DNA of 55,604 nucleotides, from positions 1-55,604 of the forward strand of contig WRLG01000022.1 of assembly GCA_009777725.1 (NCBI GenBank), given 5' to 3'. The notes under the pieces are model-generated. The model had not been told where the DNA came from and did not search any database. It saw nothing but the letters and a program-made list of their open reading frames with translations. A program made the translations under genes and the position numbers. Positions 15,652 through 24,113 of this stretch are shown piece after piece. Positions within the stretch are counted from its first letter, which is position 1. The number at the start of each line of letters is the position of its first letter. The DNA comes from Oscillospiraceae bacterium (lineage in GTDB: Bacteria; Bacillota; Clostridia; Oscillospirales; Ruminococcaceae).

Positions 15652-18033
15652 TTAAGAAAACTTAATTTCGTCAATAACCTCAAACCTGCTGATTCTCGCC
15701 GAAATGATTTTTTGCTGTCCTACAGCATAGATGTAATCGCCTATATAAACCCCGCGCTCAAAGCCCGTCGTTCCCCATTGCCCTTTGCTTTCGATTTCTC
15801 CGATTAGCTTAAACCCTGCCTTATTATCATAAGAAAACAAGACAAGTTTATCGGTGAAGCCTTTGTCCCTGTCATTATCGTTGTAGGAATACGGGAACGC
15901 TATAAGGTTTCTGCTTTGAGATACAATAACGGCGCGGTGGTCGTCTTTTATAGGGCTTAAAATTGAGCCGGATTCAGATAAATCAATGTTGTAAACATGC
16001 CGCTCCGAAAGGTTATAGTTATCCTTAACGTCAAACATGGAGGCTTTTACTCCTGTTACCCACCCTGTTCTGTCATTTGCATCAAACCCTACGCCCAGTA
16101 GTGATTCCTTGTCCCAACTGTGCATATATGATGAATAGCCGGGGATTTTCAGCTCGTCCATGATTTTAGGGTTTCGCGGGTCGCTTAAGTCAAAGGAATA
16201 GAGCGGGTCGGTCAGCATAAAGGTAACGATATAGGCTGTATCGCCCATAAAGCGGGAGCTTCGCATCTTTTCGGTTTCGCCGATTCCCGTAATCCTTGAA
16301 ACGGTGTTCATATTCGAGCTTAGAATTGTAAGGTTCGTTTCGAGAGCGGGGTTTTGCCTGTAATCCTCTATTTGGGTTGCTACGCGCAGATACCCCTTGT
16401 GCTCATCCATATTCATTTGATTTAAAACAGAGCCGTGAACCCGCCCCGCCGAATGAAATCTTACCCTGCCTCTGCTGTAGTTAAACTTAGCTATATCGGT
16501 AAAAGCAGAGTTTGAACTGTTAGTATTGGTAACGCCTGCAACGTAGATATTTTCACGGGAGGTATAAATCGTATCCGCATTGCCCAAAACTAATTGGTTT
16601 GAAACAAAGAGGTTCGGGCTGTTTACATCAAGCCCGCCCGCAATGGTATAGCGAACCGCGCTTACCGATTTAGGGATAATTATATCCCCCGCGCTTACCG
16701 GTTTGCTTGCACCGTTAATTGTGTAGGAGGGGATATACTTTGCCGTATCCCTCGGCTCAAAAAATTCCGATAGGTTGGGGGTATAGGTGGTGGTTAAATA
16801 AATATTGCTTCCGACCATGCGGGAGGATAAATAGAACCCTTTTTGCGAATAAGATGCTCTTCTGGTTTCAAATTTTTCAACCTCGTAAACGTCAACGATG
16901 GTTTCAAAGCTGTAATCCCAGTTTCTTTTGCGGCGGTCGTCCGCGCGGAGTGAGCCCGGATTATCCCAGCCCCAGCCGTCCCAGTGCCGCCCGCTGTCGT
17001 GCCGCAGCCACACATCGTAAAACGGAAGATTTAAGTATCTGTGGTCTCTTTCATAGCCTTGGTAGCCCATTGAATATTCTTTTGTATATTCGTCGTAGCA
17101 GTTAACGTCATTGCATACTTTAGTGTGCATATGAGTTTGTTTGTATTCAACCTTTTCCCAGATTATTGTCAGCTTGCCGTTATAAAGAAGAAGTTCAATC
17201 GGCTTTGCGTTTTCTTTTTTATATGTACCCAGAAGCTTCATTTTACCGTTGTCCGCTTCAACGACATAAACGGCGGCGTTTTTTTCCGAAGCGACATAGA
17301 TATATTTTCCATCGGTTTTTACTATATCGCCCTCTTCTATTCCCTCGACTTGAACATTTGTTGCGGAAAATTCATCATTGTTGGCAGGAGCGTTAGAGCT
17401 ACCCTCATCACTCATAGCGGCGATAGTTTCAACCATTTCAGCATCAGCATCAGCAGCGTCTTCCAACTCCCAAGCAACGCCCCCCCCAGATTCTACCTCC
17501 ACCAGCTCCCATTCAAGGGCTCCTGCTTCAACCCCCGAGTTCCGATTTACAAGCCGGTCAGAAGGCGGCGATGAGGGGAATTCCGGCTTATATTTTTCGC
17601 AGTCTCCGCAGGAAATAAAGCCTTTTACGCTCATTTTCCTCGAATCCTCAAAGCCATAGGATACGTTAAATTTGTGAAGCTCATAGATGTCTTTATTGCA
17701 TACTATGCATTTTGCCATAACTTTAAGCGGTCCGCAATCCTTGCAGGTATAAATATTGTCGCGAACATAGTGGCTGCTACCCTCGCGAATCGGTTTAGCG
17801 CATTTAGCGCAAGGGGCTACTGCCAAGGGCGGGGCTTTTATAACCCCTAGTTCTTTCCATTTTGCGTTTATAACCGAATAAACCTCGCCGTAACTTTTCG
17901 CGGCGGCAAACTCGCCCGCAAGATTGTCCCTCGTTACCTTAACCTCCGCAGAAACAGGTGCGGAAACGGGTAACGACAGTACTGTCAAAACCATGACAAA
18001 AGCCAGACAAAGTGATGAAATTTTCCTTTTCAA
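15652..18033 (-). CDS. Secreted beta-propeller protein with zinc-ribbon-like N-terminus
   Basis: About 793 residues from TTG 18033, eight bases after AAGGAG; a GTG three codons upstream would sit too close to that site. A signal peptide (KRKISSLCLAFVMVLTVLSLPVSA) is followed by a Cys-rich region (about 75-160) with paired CxxC motifs: CAKCAKP, CKDCG, CIVCNK and CGDCEK. A low-complexity acidic linker follows. The rest matches the secreted beta-propeller family PF09826, with its diagnostic NVQVEGIEEGDIVKTDGKYI near residue 230. No anchor is seen. Similar proteins occur in Clostridia without a proven function. Metal binding by the Cys region is inferred. Confidence 0.8.
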   Translation of the reverse strand: MKRKISSLCLAFVMVLTVLSLPVSAPVSAEVKVTRDNLAGEFAAAKSYGEVYSVINAKWKELGVIKAPPLAVAPCAKCAKPIREGSSHYVRDNIYTCKDCGPLKVMAKCIVCNKDIYELHKFNVSYGFEDSRKMSVKGFISCGDCEKYKPEFPSSPPSDRLVNRNSGVEAGALEWELVEVESGGGVAWELEDAADADAEMVETIAAMSDEGSSNAPANNDEFSATNVQVEGIEEGDIVKTDGKYIYVASEKNAAVYVVEADNGKMKLLGTYKKENAKPIELLLYNGKLTIIWEKVEYKQTHMHTKVCNDVNCYDEYTKEYSMGYQGYERDHRYLNLPFYDVWLRHDSGRHWDGWGWDNPGSLRADDRRKRNWDYSFETIVDVYEVEKFETRRASYSQKGFYLSSRMVGSNIYLTTTYTPNLSEFFEPRDTAKYIPSYTINGASKPVSAGDIIIPKSVSAVRYTIAGGLDVNSPNLFVSNQLVLGNADTIYTSRENIYVAGVTNTNSSNSAFTDIAKFNYSRGRVRFHSAGRVHGSVLNQMNMDEHKGYLRVATQIEDYRQNPALETNLTILSSNMNTVSRITGIGETEKMRSSRFMGDTAYIVTFMLTDPLYSFDLSDPRNPKIMDELKIPGYSSYMHSWDKESLLGVGFDANDRTGWVTGVKASMFDVKDNYNLSERHVYNIDLSESGSILSPIKDDHRAVIVSQSRNLIAFPYSYNDNDRDKGFTDKLVLFSYDNKAGFKLIGEIESKGQWGTTGFERGVYIGDYIYAVGQQKIISARISRFEVIDEIKFS

Positions 18034-18200
18034 ACCGAACACTCCTTACTAATCAATTAACAGCGAACAATGAACAATTGTAATTAGTTAATGAACAATG
18101 TTTATTTGTTCATTTTACCATAACGATATAGATATATCAATTGAATTTAGATGAATTTTTCATTCCCCGCAATATTTTGTCATAAATTACAAAGTGTTGT

Positions 18201-19310
18201 TTATTTTTTGTCGGAATTTTCAATAACCTCCAACGAAAAAACTCCCGTTTTCATAATAACGCTCCTAAGCGGGGGATTGTACATAAAAGGGCGTTTAAGG
18301 GTTTTAAGGGAAAGCTTAAAGCGCATTTCAGCCGTTTTCCTGTGGTATTCCGCGTTCAGCCCGGCATGTTCGCCGCGTTTTTCGGGGGCGGGGAGCTTAT
18401 TGAAGCACGCTGATAATATATAGCCGCTGTTTATGGCATAGCTTATGCCCTCCAGCGAACTGGGGCTTATAAAGCCCGCCGCCTCGCCTGCTAAAAATGC
18501 CCCATCCTTACCCGTGCAAAAATTATTAAAGCCGCTTGGGCGCAGGGCTAGGCAGGCTTCGGTTTTTATCGGCTGCTCCAGCTTGAAGCCGTAAGCTTGA
18601 AGCTTTTCTTTAAGCGTTTCAAAATCCTTGCGCGCGTTTTTTAAATTAAACGCGCCTCCGAAAATAAAGCTGTCGTCTTTTGTAAGACCCCAAGCGTAAG
18701 AATCCGTTATTGATGGGTCGAATATACAGGAATAGAAAGGTGCTTTGTGAGTATCGGCAAAATGCTGTTGAATTGACATATATTTGCGGATTTTAAACTC
18801 CTTAAAAAGCGAACGCCGGACAACCGACCCCGCCCCGTCCGCCCCGACAACATACCGCGCGCGGATTTCTCGGCAACCGCCGTTTTCCTCCGAGGACGTG
18901 TTAAGGGTGAGCAAAAACCCATCGCCGTCCCTTACCACCTCTGTGCAGTACGCGCCGGAAACAATCTCAACGCCGCTCGGTATCTGCGATATGAGCCACC
19001 TGTCCAGCCTGTCACGGTCAAGGTTGATATAAAATCTTTGGTAATCGCGACTCAGCCCGCTTTGCAGGTCAATCGTCCGCACGCTGAAAATCTGCGGGCT
19101 TACCAATATATCCTTAGGCAGTGTCATATTTAAGCGCGAAATCGCTTTTTGTGCCTCGGGAGCAAGCAAGCCGCCGCAGGGCTTACTAAAGCCGCCACGG
19201 TTTTCATTCTTCAATTTCCTGTCAATAGCAATTACCTTAAACTCGCTCTTCAAATGCCGCGCCAAAACCGCCCCCGCCGGACCAAGACCAATTATTGCAA
19301 TATCATACAT
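18201..19310 (-). CDS. FAD-dependent geranylgeranyl-reductase-family oxidoreductase
   Basis: 369 residues behind AGGGGG. The N-terminal Rossmann motif IIGLGPAGAVLARHL binds FAD. CGGLLAPEAQ near residue 42 is typical of the family, and a second FAD motif GKDGAFLAGEAAGFISPSSLEGI lies near residue 265. The family (FixC/GGR-like) reduces isoprenoid chains or acts as an electron-transfer flavoprotein. The closest theme in Clostridia is an NAD(P)/FAD-dependent oxidoreductase of unknown substrate. It stands alone downstream of nothing related, on the minus strand. Confidence 0.75.
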   Translation of the reverse strand: MYDIAIIGLGPAGAVLARHLKSEFKVIAIDRKLKNENRGGFSKPCGGLLAPEAQKAISRLNMTLPKDILVSPQIFSVRTIDLQSGLSRDYQRFYINLDRDRLDRWLISQIPSGVEIVSGAYCTEVVRDGDGFLLTLNTSSEENGGCREIRARYVVGADGAGSVVRRSLFKEFKIRKYMSIQQHFADTHKAPFYSCIFDPSITDSYAWGLTKDDSFIFGGAFNLKNARKDFETLKEKLQAYGFKLEQPIKTEACLALRPSGFNNFCTGKDGAFLAGEAAGFISPSSLEGISYAINSGYILSACFNKLPAPEKRGEHAGLNAEYHRKTAEMRFKLSLKTLKRPFMYNPPLRSVIMKTGVFSLEVIENSDKK

Positions 19311-19439
19311 TAAACTATACCCCCTAGGTCAATTACAATTAAGGAGTTACGCCTGTGGCGTAACATTATTAAAATTATACAACTTAATAACAGCTCTGTC
19401 AAGTTTTTATGAGGATAAGAAATCCTGCAAATTTATTTC

Positions 19440-19469
19440 TTGACACCCCCGCCCCAAATATGCTATAAT
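19440..19469 (+). promoter_or_regulatory. Near-consensus promoter of element E2
   Basis: TTGACA (19440-19445), 18-base spacer, TATAAT (19464-19469). Both hexamers match consensus exactly. Transcription would start near 19476, about 32 bases before the ATG of E2. Confidence 0.8.
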
Positions 19470-19475
19470 AAAAAC

Positions 19476-19603
<128 letters not shown>

Positions 19604-19633
19604 GGCGTGTCTTAAAATTTATATAAATAAATG

Positions 19634-19675
19634 GGCAACTACTTTCTGCTTTGAGCAGAGGGTAGTTGCCTTTTT
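19634..19675 (+). terminator. Terminator downstream of E2
   Basis: GGCAACTAC (19634-19642) pairs with GTAGTTGCC (19662-19670), with an inner CTGCT/AGCAG stem, followed by TTTTTG. It is a second stop for transcripts that pass E2. Confidence 0.75.
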
Positions 19676-19680
19676 GTTTG

Positions 19681-19820
19681 CGGGACGGGCAAGCCCGTCC
19701 CCTACACACTCCCTCCGCCGCCTGCGGGCGGCACCTCCCTCAAAGAGGGAGGCAAAAAAAGCCCCCCTCCCAGAGGGGGGTGTCAGCGAAGCTGACGGGG
19801 GGAGCGTTCGCCCCTACAAA
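19681..19820. repeat. Mosaic of short GC-rich palindromes
   Basis: Several hairpins lie back to back: GGGACGGGC/GCCCGTCCC, GCCGCC/GGGCGGC, CTCCCTC/GAGGGAG, CCCCCCTC/GAGGGGGG, GTCAGC/GCTGAC and a final GGGGAGCGTTCGCCCC. They resemble the palindromic repeats that sit between genes in many clostridial genomes. The unit at the start of the ribF 3' end (21971-22002) has the same CCCTACA ending. Confidence 0.6.
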
Positions 19821-19854
19821 GTATTTTAAAAATAAAAAAAACGGAGGATTTACC

Positions 19855-21948
19855 ATGTTAAAAACCAAGAAAACAACCCGCAAATCCCGCATTATCTCGG
19901 CATTAACCGCCCTCGCAATCTTCATCTCAATCTTCACCGCGCTGAATGTTTCAGCTGAAATCTTTTCCGGCGATGGCTGGTCTTTCGATTCCGATACAGG
20001 CACGCTCACAGTCACCTCGAACGACGGCACATATATTTGGCGAACGCAAAGAGAATCACGCTTTGAGTTCAGCCATGTAACAACCGTTATAATCGAAAGC
20101 ACCGTTACAGAAATAGGCAGAAATGCGTTTAATAGCATAGGTGCAACTACCATAAACATACCCGATAGCGTTGTGTCAATAGGCATTGATGCGTTTAAGA
20201 GCGCACATATCATTACCATAGACATACCCGATAGTGTTACGTCAATAGACTACGGAGCATTTACCAGCGCAAGCTTAACCTCAATAAATGTTGGAACAGG
20301 CAACAGCAATTATTCAAGCGTTGACGGTGTATTATTTAATAAAGACCGGACAAAGCTAATCCAATACCCTGCAGGTAAAACAACGGCAGTAGATTATGCA
20401 GTTCCCCTCGGCGTTACGGAAATAGGCAATTCTGCGTTTTTATGGCAAGAACACCTAACCTCCATTGTTATAGCCCAAAGCGTTGAGTTCATGGGCGATG
20501 GCGTGTTCTTATGGTGTAATAACCTAAGAGAAGTAACATTCAACTCGCAAACCCCGCCGACACTCACTCCTGGTACATTCGCAAATACTCCTGCCGCAAT
20601 GAAAGTATTCGTCCCATACGGAACAAGAGCGGCATATGCGGCGGCTTTCAAAACATTGGTAGGTGTAGACTTAACCCCGAGCTACAAGGTTCCTTTGGGC
20701 TATAACGAGAACGATTTCACAAAATTGATAGATTTCGCCATGCAAGACGATAACCTCGATAAGCTCGATTGGGATTTAGACGACCCCGACAGCTGGCGCG
20801 GAATAAGTTGGGACACCGCAAGCACGAAAAGAGTTAGAATTATTGATATTTACAGTAGAACATTAACAGGCTCGCTTGATGTTTCGGACTTCACTTCATT
20901 ACAACAGCTGATTGTAAGCGACAACCAACTCACAGCCCTTGATGTTTCAAACAATACAGCGTTAAGGCAACTGTTTGCAGAAAGCAACCGACTCACAACT
21001 CTCGATGTTTCAAAAAATACATCTTTAACACATTTGCGGGTAAGCGGCAATCAACTCAAAGCCTTTGATGTTTCAAACAATAAAGCTTTAATGAGTTTGG
21101 AGGCAAACGACAACCAACTCCGAAACCTCAATGTTTCAAACAACATTGCATTACTTTCGCTGTACGTAAGAAACAACCAACTCACAGCCCTTGACGTTTC
21201 AAGCAATACATCGTTAGGGCAACTGCACGCAAACGGCAACCAGCTCAAAACCCTCAATTTTTCAAACAACACTGAATTATCATTATTAAACGCAAGCAAC
21301 AACCAACTCACCGACATATCCTCGTTTGAAGATTTCCAAAACCTTATCACAGTCAATGTGAGTTATAACCTGCTTAACCTTCAAAACGCGAAAGTTCAAG
21401 CCTCAATCGAGAAAATACAGGGCACTGTAGACGGCAATAGCGGCACTTTTGAATACACCCCGCAAAAATGCCTCACCTGCAAAAGGCATCCTTGCATCTG
21501 CGACGGCAATCATGACGATGTTCAAAGCGGCGGCAACTCCGCCAGAGACGCAATCATAAACGGCTTCGGCATCGGCGGCGAAGCAGGCAGCATAAACAAC
21601 AGCGGCAAATCCGAAATCAACGGATATTTTGAAAATGACACCTACATAAAACACTCGGGAATCCCGCTGGTTTACATAGCTGACAAAAATTTCGCAGATT
21701 TCATAGAAGTCCGCCGAAACGGTCGCCGCCTAACCCGTGGAACGCATTACACCGCCCAAAGCGGCTCAACAATCATCACCCTCCTGCCCGAATATCTGGA
21801 CGCGCTTGAAGTGGGAGAACATGAATTAAGCGTTCATTTCAGCGGGCTTGCAGTGGTTAGGGCTTCGTTTACCGTTGCAAATGCCGAATATGACGATGTT
21901 TCGACTTTAGCGGGGATTTTGGGGGATTTTGATTCAATTGATAATTGA
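19855..21948 (+). CDS. Secreted leucine-rich-repeat protein
   Basis: 697 residues from ATG 19855 behind ACGGAGGA. A signal peptide (to about residue 37, ending NVSA) is followed by a BspA/LRR_5 region (about 50-250: NIPDSVVSIGIDAF, DIPDSVTSIDYGAF), then internalin-like 21-residue repeats (about 330-520: LDVSNNTALRQL, NNQLTALDVSSNTSL), a Cys-rich turn CLTCKRHPCICD, and a C-terminal X2/Ig-like domain (FADFIEVRRNGRRLTRGTHY). No LPxTG or membrane anchor is seen. It probably binds proteins or glycans outside the cell. It lies behind element E2, the terminator and the palindrome mosaic, so its own promoter is unclear. Confidence 0.85.
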   Translation: MLKTKKTTRKSRIISALTALAIFISIFTALNVSAEIFSGDGWSFDSDTGTLTVTSNDGTYIWRTQRESRFEFSHVTTVIIESTVTEIGRNAFNSIGATTINIPDSVVSIGIDAFKSAHIITIDIPDSVTSIDYGAFTSASLTSINVGTGNSNYSSVDGVLFNKDRTKLIQYPAGKTTAVDYAVPLGVTEIGNSAFLWQEHLTSIVIAQSVEFMGDGVFLWCNNLREVTFNSQTPPTLTPGTFANTPAAMKVFVPYGTRAAYAAAFKTLVGVDLTPSYKVPLGYNENDFTKLIDFAMQDDNLDKLDWDLDDPDSWRGISWDTASTKRVRIIDIYSRTLTGSLDVSDFTSLQQLIVSDNQLTALDVSNNTALRQLFAESNRLTTLDVSKNTSLTHLRVSGNQLKAFDVSNNKALMSLEANDNQLRNLNVSNNIALLSLYVRNNQLTALDVSSNTSLGQLHANGNQLKTLNFSNNTELSLLNASNNQLTDISSFEDFQNLITVNVSYNLLNLQNAKVQASIEKIQGTVDGNSGTFEYTPQKCLTCKRHPCICDGNHDDVQSGGNSARDAIINGFGIGGEAGSINNSGKSEINGYFENDTYIKHSGIPLVYIADKNFADFIEVRRNGRRLTRGTHYTAQSGSTIITLLPEYLDALEVGEHELSVHFSGLAVVRASFTVANAEYDDVSTLAGILGDFDSIDN

Positions 21949-21965
21949 TAATTGACGATTGACAA

Positions 21966-22832
21966 TTAAATGTAGGGCGCGCCGAGGGCGTCGCGCCCTA
22001 CAATATCTTTTTTTATCTGCGCGGCAAGCTCGTTTATATTTGCAAATTTTATTTCATCGCGGATATGGTCAAGGAAATGAAGCGTTGCCGTCCTTCCGTA
22101 CAGGTCGCCGCTGAATGATAATATATGCGTTTCGGCAGAGATTTTTCCCGTATCGCTTACGGTCGGTTTGATTCCTACATTGGTTATACTGTTGTAATTT
22201 TTGCCGTCAAGCTCGGTTAAGGTGGCGTAAACGCCGAAGCGCGGAATAACGCTGAGCGGGGGCAGGGCTTGATTGATTGTAGGGAAATTAATTGTCCTGC
22301 CGATTCGCCTGCCTTGTGAGACGAGTGCTTTGATTTGAAAACTAAAGCCCAAAAGGGCGTTTGCTTCTTTCATTTTTCCTTCGCGTATAAGACTGCGGAT
22401 TTGGGTTGATGATATGCGCGTGCCGTCTGCGGCTTTTACATCGGGGACTACGGAAAGCTTGATTCCGTAATTACCGCAGATTTTTTCAAGCTCCCAAGCT
22501 CCGCCGGAAGCGTTTTTGCCGAATCGGAAATCCTCGCCGCAGGTAACGTAAGCCGCGTTCATTTGAGCAACCAGAATATTTTTTATAAATTCATCGGGTG
22601 ATAGGTTTTTGATTGCTTCAAAATCGGGTGAAAAAATATCTCTAATCCCCATTCGGCAAAGCTCCGCTTGCTTGAAATCCGCTGTAATAATTCTTTCGCC
22701 CGTTGACGGTTCAAATGTAAATACGGCAGGGGTAAGCCCGTTTTCGCGGGCAAGCTCCGCCGCCTTTCCGATTACCGCCCTGTGACCTATATGAAGCCCG
22801 TCGAAAAGACCGAGAGCGACTGACTTTTTCAT
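21966..22832 (-). CDS. ribF: Bifunctional riboflavin kinase/FAD synthetase
   Basis: 288 residues behind AAGGAG. The N-terminal FMN adenylyltransferase domain has LGLFDGLHIGHRAVI and the later SSTQIRSLI motif. The C-terminal flavokinase domain has GRRIGRTINFPTIN and GVYATL. It makes FMN and FAD from riboflavin in the cytoplasm. The final 11 codons (VGRDALGAPYI and stop) are encoded by a palindromic intergenic repeat that replaced the native end. Usual length is about 305, so a short C-terminal segment may have been lost. A promoter fits upstream at 22890-22918. Confidence 0.9.
   Translation of the reverse strand: MKKSVALGLFDGLHIGHRAVIGKAAELARENGLTPAVFTFEPSTGERIITADFKQAELCRMGIRDIFSPDFEAIKNLSPDEFIKNILVAQMNAAYVTCGEDFRFGKNASGGAWELEKICGNYGIKLSVVPDVKAADGTRISSTQIRSLIREGKMKEANALLGFSFQIKALVSQGRRIGRTINFPTINQALPPLSVIPRFGVYATLTELDGKNYNSITNVGIKPTVSDTGKISAETHILSFSGDLYGRTATLHFLDHIRDEIKFANINELAAQIKKDIVGRDALGAPYI
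21971..22002. repeat. Palindromic repeat overlapping the 3' end of ribF
   Basis: TGTAGGGCGCG pairs with CGCGCCCTACA around GAGGG. The repeat provides the last codons of ribF and perhaps its terminator. A TAATTGAxxATTGACAATT stretch lies on its left side, as next to other repeats in this window. Confidence 0.7.
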
Positions 22833-22889
22833 TGCCCATGCTCCTTAAACGGCAAACGGCACAAATGCTTACCGAATTTGTTTTACACC

Positions 22890-22918
22890 ATTATAACACA
22901 CAAATTGGTAAAATTCAA
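22890..22918 (-). promoter_or_regulatory. Promoter of ribF
   Basis: On the minus strand: TTGAAT (complement of 22913-22918), 17-base spacer ending TGT, TATAAT (complement of 22890-22895). Confidence 0.65.
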
Positions 22919-23027
22919 ATATAAAATAGGGGTCTTTTATTAATTTTTGATGAACGTGAAATGTACAATTTAAATTAAATACAAAGCGGAATTATCAAGC
23001 AATAAGCTGTGCATTCTGCCGAACATG

Positions 23028-23063
23028 AAAAAAGCGCGTGAAACTATCTTCACGCGCTTTTTT
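23028..23063. terminator. Terminator of the amidase gene
   Basis: AAAAAAGCGCGTGAA (23028-23042), loop of six, TTCACGCGCTTTTTT (23049-23063). It has A- and T-runs on both sides and lies just after the minus-strand amidase. A related, less perfect hairpin is at 26492-26539. Confidence 0.85.
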
Positions 23064-23071
23064 TGCGGCTT

Positions 23072-23830
23072 TTACATCATTATAAAATCAGCCGAAGCAT
23101 AGCCGGATATTCCGCTGTAACTTATGATATACCAGTTGCCGGAGCTTCCGTAAACCGAGACGCTTCCGCCGTTGGGGATAACGCCTAAAACGCGCGCTTG
23201 AACGGAGGGGAACTCCCGTATGTTTAAGTTAGCCCCATCTGTCCTTACCGTTCCGTAGGCAACGGGCTGAATATTCGCCTGCGCCTGATTAATGGGGAAA
23301 ACCTCCATAATGCCGTTTGCTATAGCCTCTGCCATTGTCCCTATGTCGTACATCGCCATATCCTGCGGGTTGTTTATAAACGCCGTTTCCACTAATACCG
23401 CCGGAGCGTGGGTCAGCCTTAAAATGCCGAAATAATCAGTACCCTCGCTGTTTACCCGCGTTTTTATTCCGTTGTCTTTGAACCCCAAGCTTACTATGTT
23501 TCTGTTAATTGCCGTTGCTAACTCCCTGCCCCTTCCCGTGTCGAAAACGCTGAAAAAGGTCTCTGTTCCGCTGTAGGGTATTCCCTCGTTGCTGTTCAGA
23601 TGTATTTCCACAACCGCGTCTACATTCTGGCTGTTGGCGAGATTTGCGTCCGCCGTTATGCTTCTGTCAATATCAATCGTGCGGTTATTTATAACATTAT
23701 ATCCTTGATAACGCAGTATAGCCGTTACCTCATTGCTTACCGCAAGGGTGTAATCCTTCTCCCTTAAAGGACCGAAAACAGCCCCCGGATTATTCCCCCC
23801 GTGACCTGCGAATACAGCTATTTTTGCCAT
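23072..23830 (-). CDS. N-acetylmuramoyl-L-alanine amidase with SH3 domain
   Basis: 252 residues from ATG 23830 behind AAGGAGGGG. The Amidase_3 domain (about 1-180) has the zinc ligands: His9 in VFAGHGGNNPG, Glu24 in REKDYTL, and His77 in VVEIHLNSN. The catalytic Glu is in PAVLVETAFINNP. A bacterial SH3 domain follows (about 195-252: GTVRTDGANLNIRE, GWYIISYSGISGYA). It cleaves the amide bond between muramic acid and the stem peptide. There is no signal peptide, so release would need lysis, a holin or a mother-cell role, as in endolysins or CwlC-like sporulation amidases. Confidence 0.88.
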   Translation of the reverse strand: MAKIAVFAGHGGNNPGAVFGPLREKDYTLAVSNEVTAILRYQGYNVINNRTIDIDRSITADANLANSQNVDAVVEIHLNSNEGIPYSGTETFFSVFDTGRGRELATAINRNIVSLGFKDNGIKTRVNSEGTDYFGILRLTHAPAVLVETAFINNPQDMAMYDIGTMAEAIANGIMEVFPINQAQANIQPVAYGTVRTDGANLNIREFPSVQARVLGVIPNGGSVSVYGSSGNWYIISYSGISGYASADFIMM

Positions 23831-23992
23831 TCTGCCCCTCCTTATACAGTTTATTATACTATATGGTGTTTTTTGGATATTTGTTACAAGATTAAGACGG
23901 ATTGGGTTGTACAAACTCAATAAGTATTCTAACACACACAATTTGATTTTATGCTATTTGTTACAAAACAAAAGAATATATTACCATAATCA

Positions 23993-24021
23993 TTGACATT
24001 AAATTATTATTATGTTAAACT
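23993..24021 (+). promoter_or_regulatory. Promoter of the 24.1-kb gene
   Basis: TTGACA (23993-23998), 17-base spacer, TAAACT (24016-24021), about 90 bases before the ATG at 24114. Confidence 0.65.
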
Positions 24022-24113
24022 GTAAACGGTAGATGTTGGGGCTGGCTCTGCGAATTTTTTCCAAATGCGGAGCTTATACTTGGCATTATTTTAATTTGAA
24101 AGGAATTTTTACT

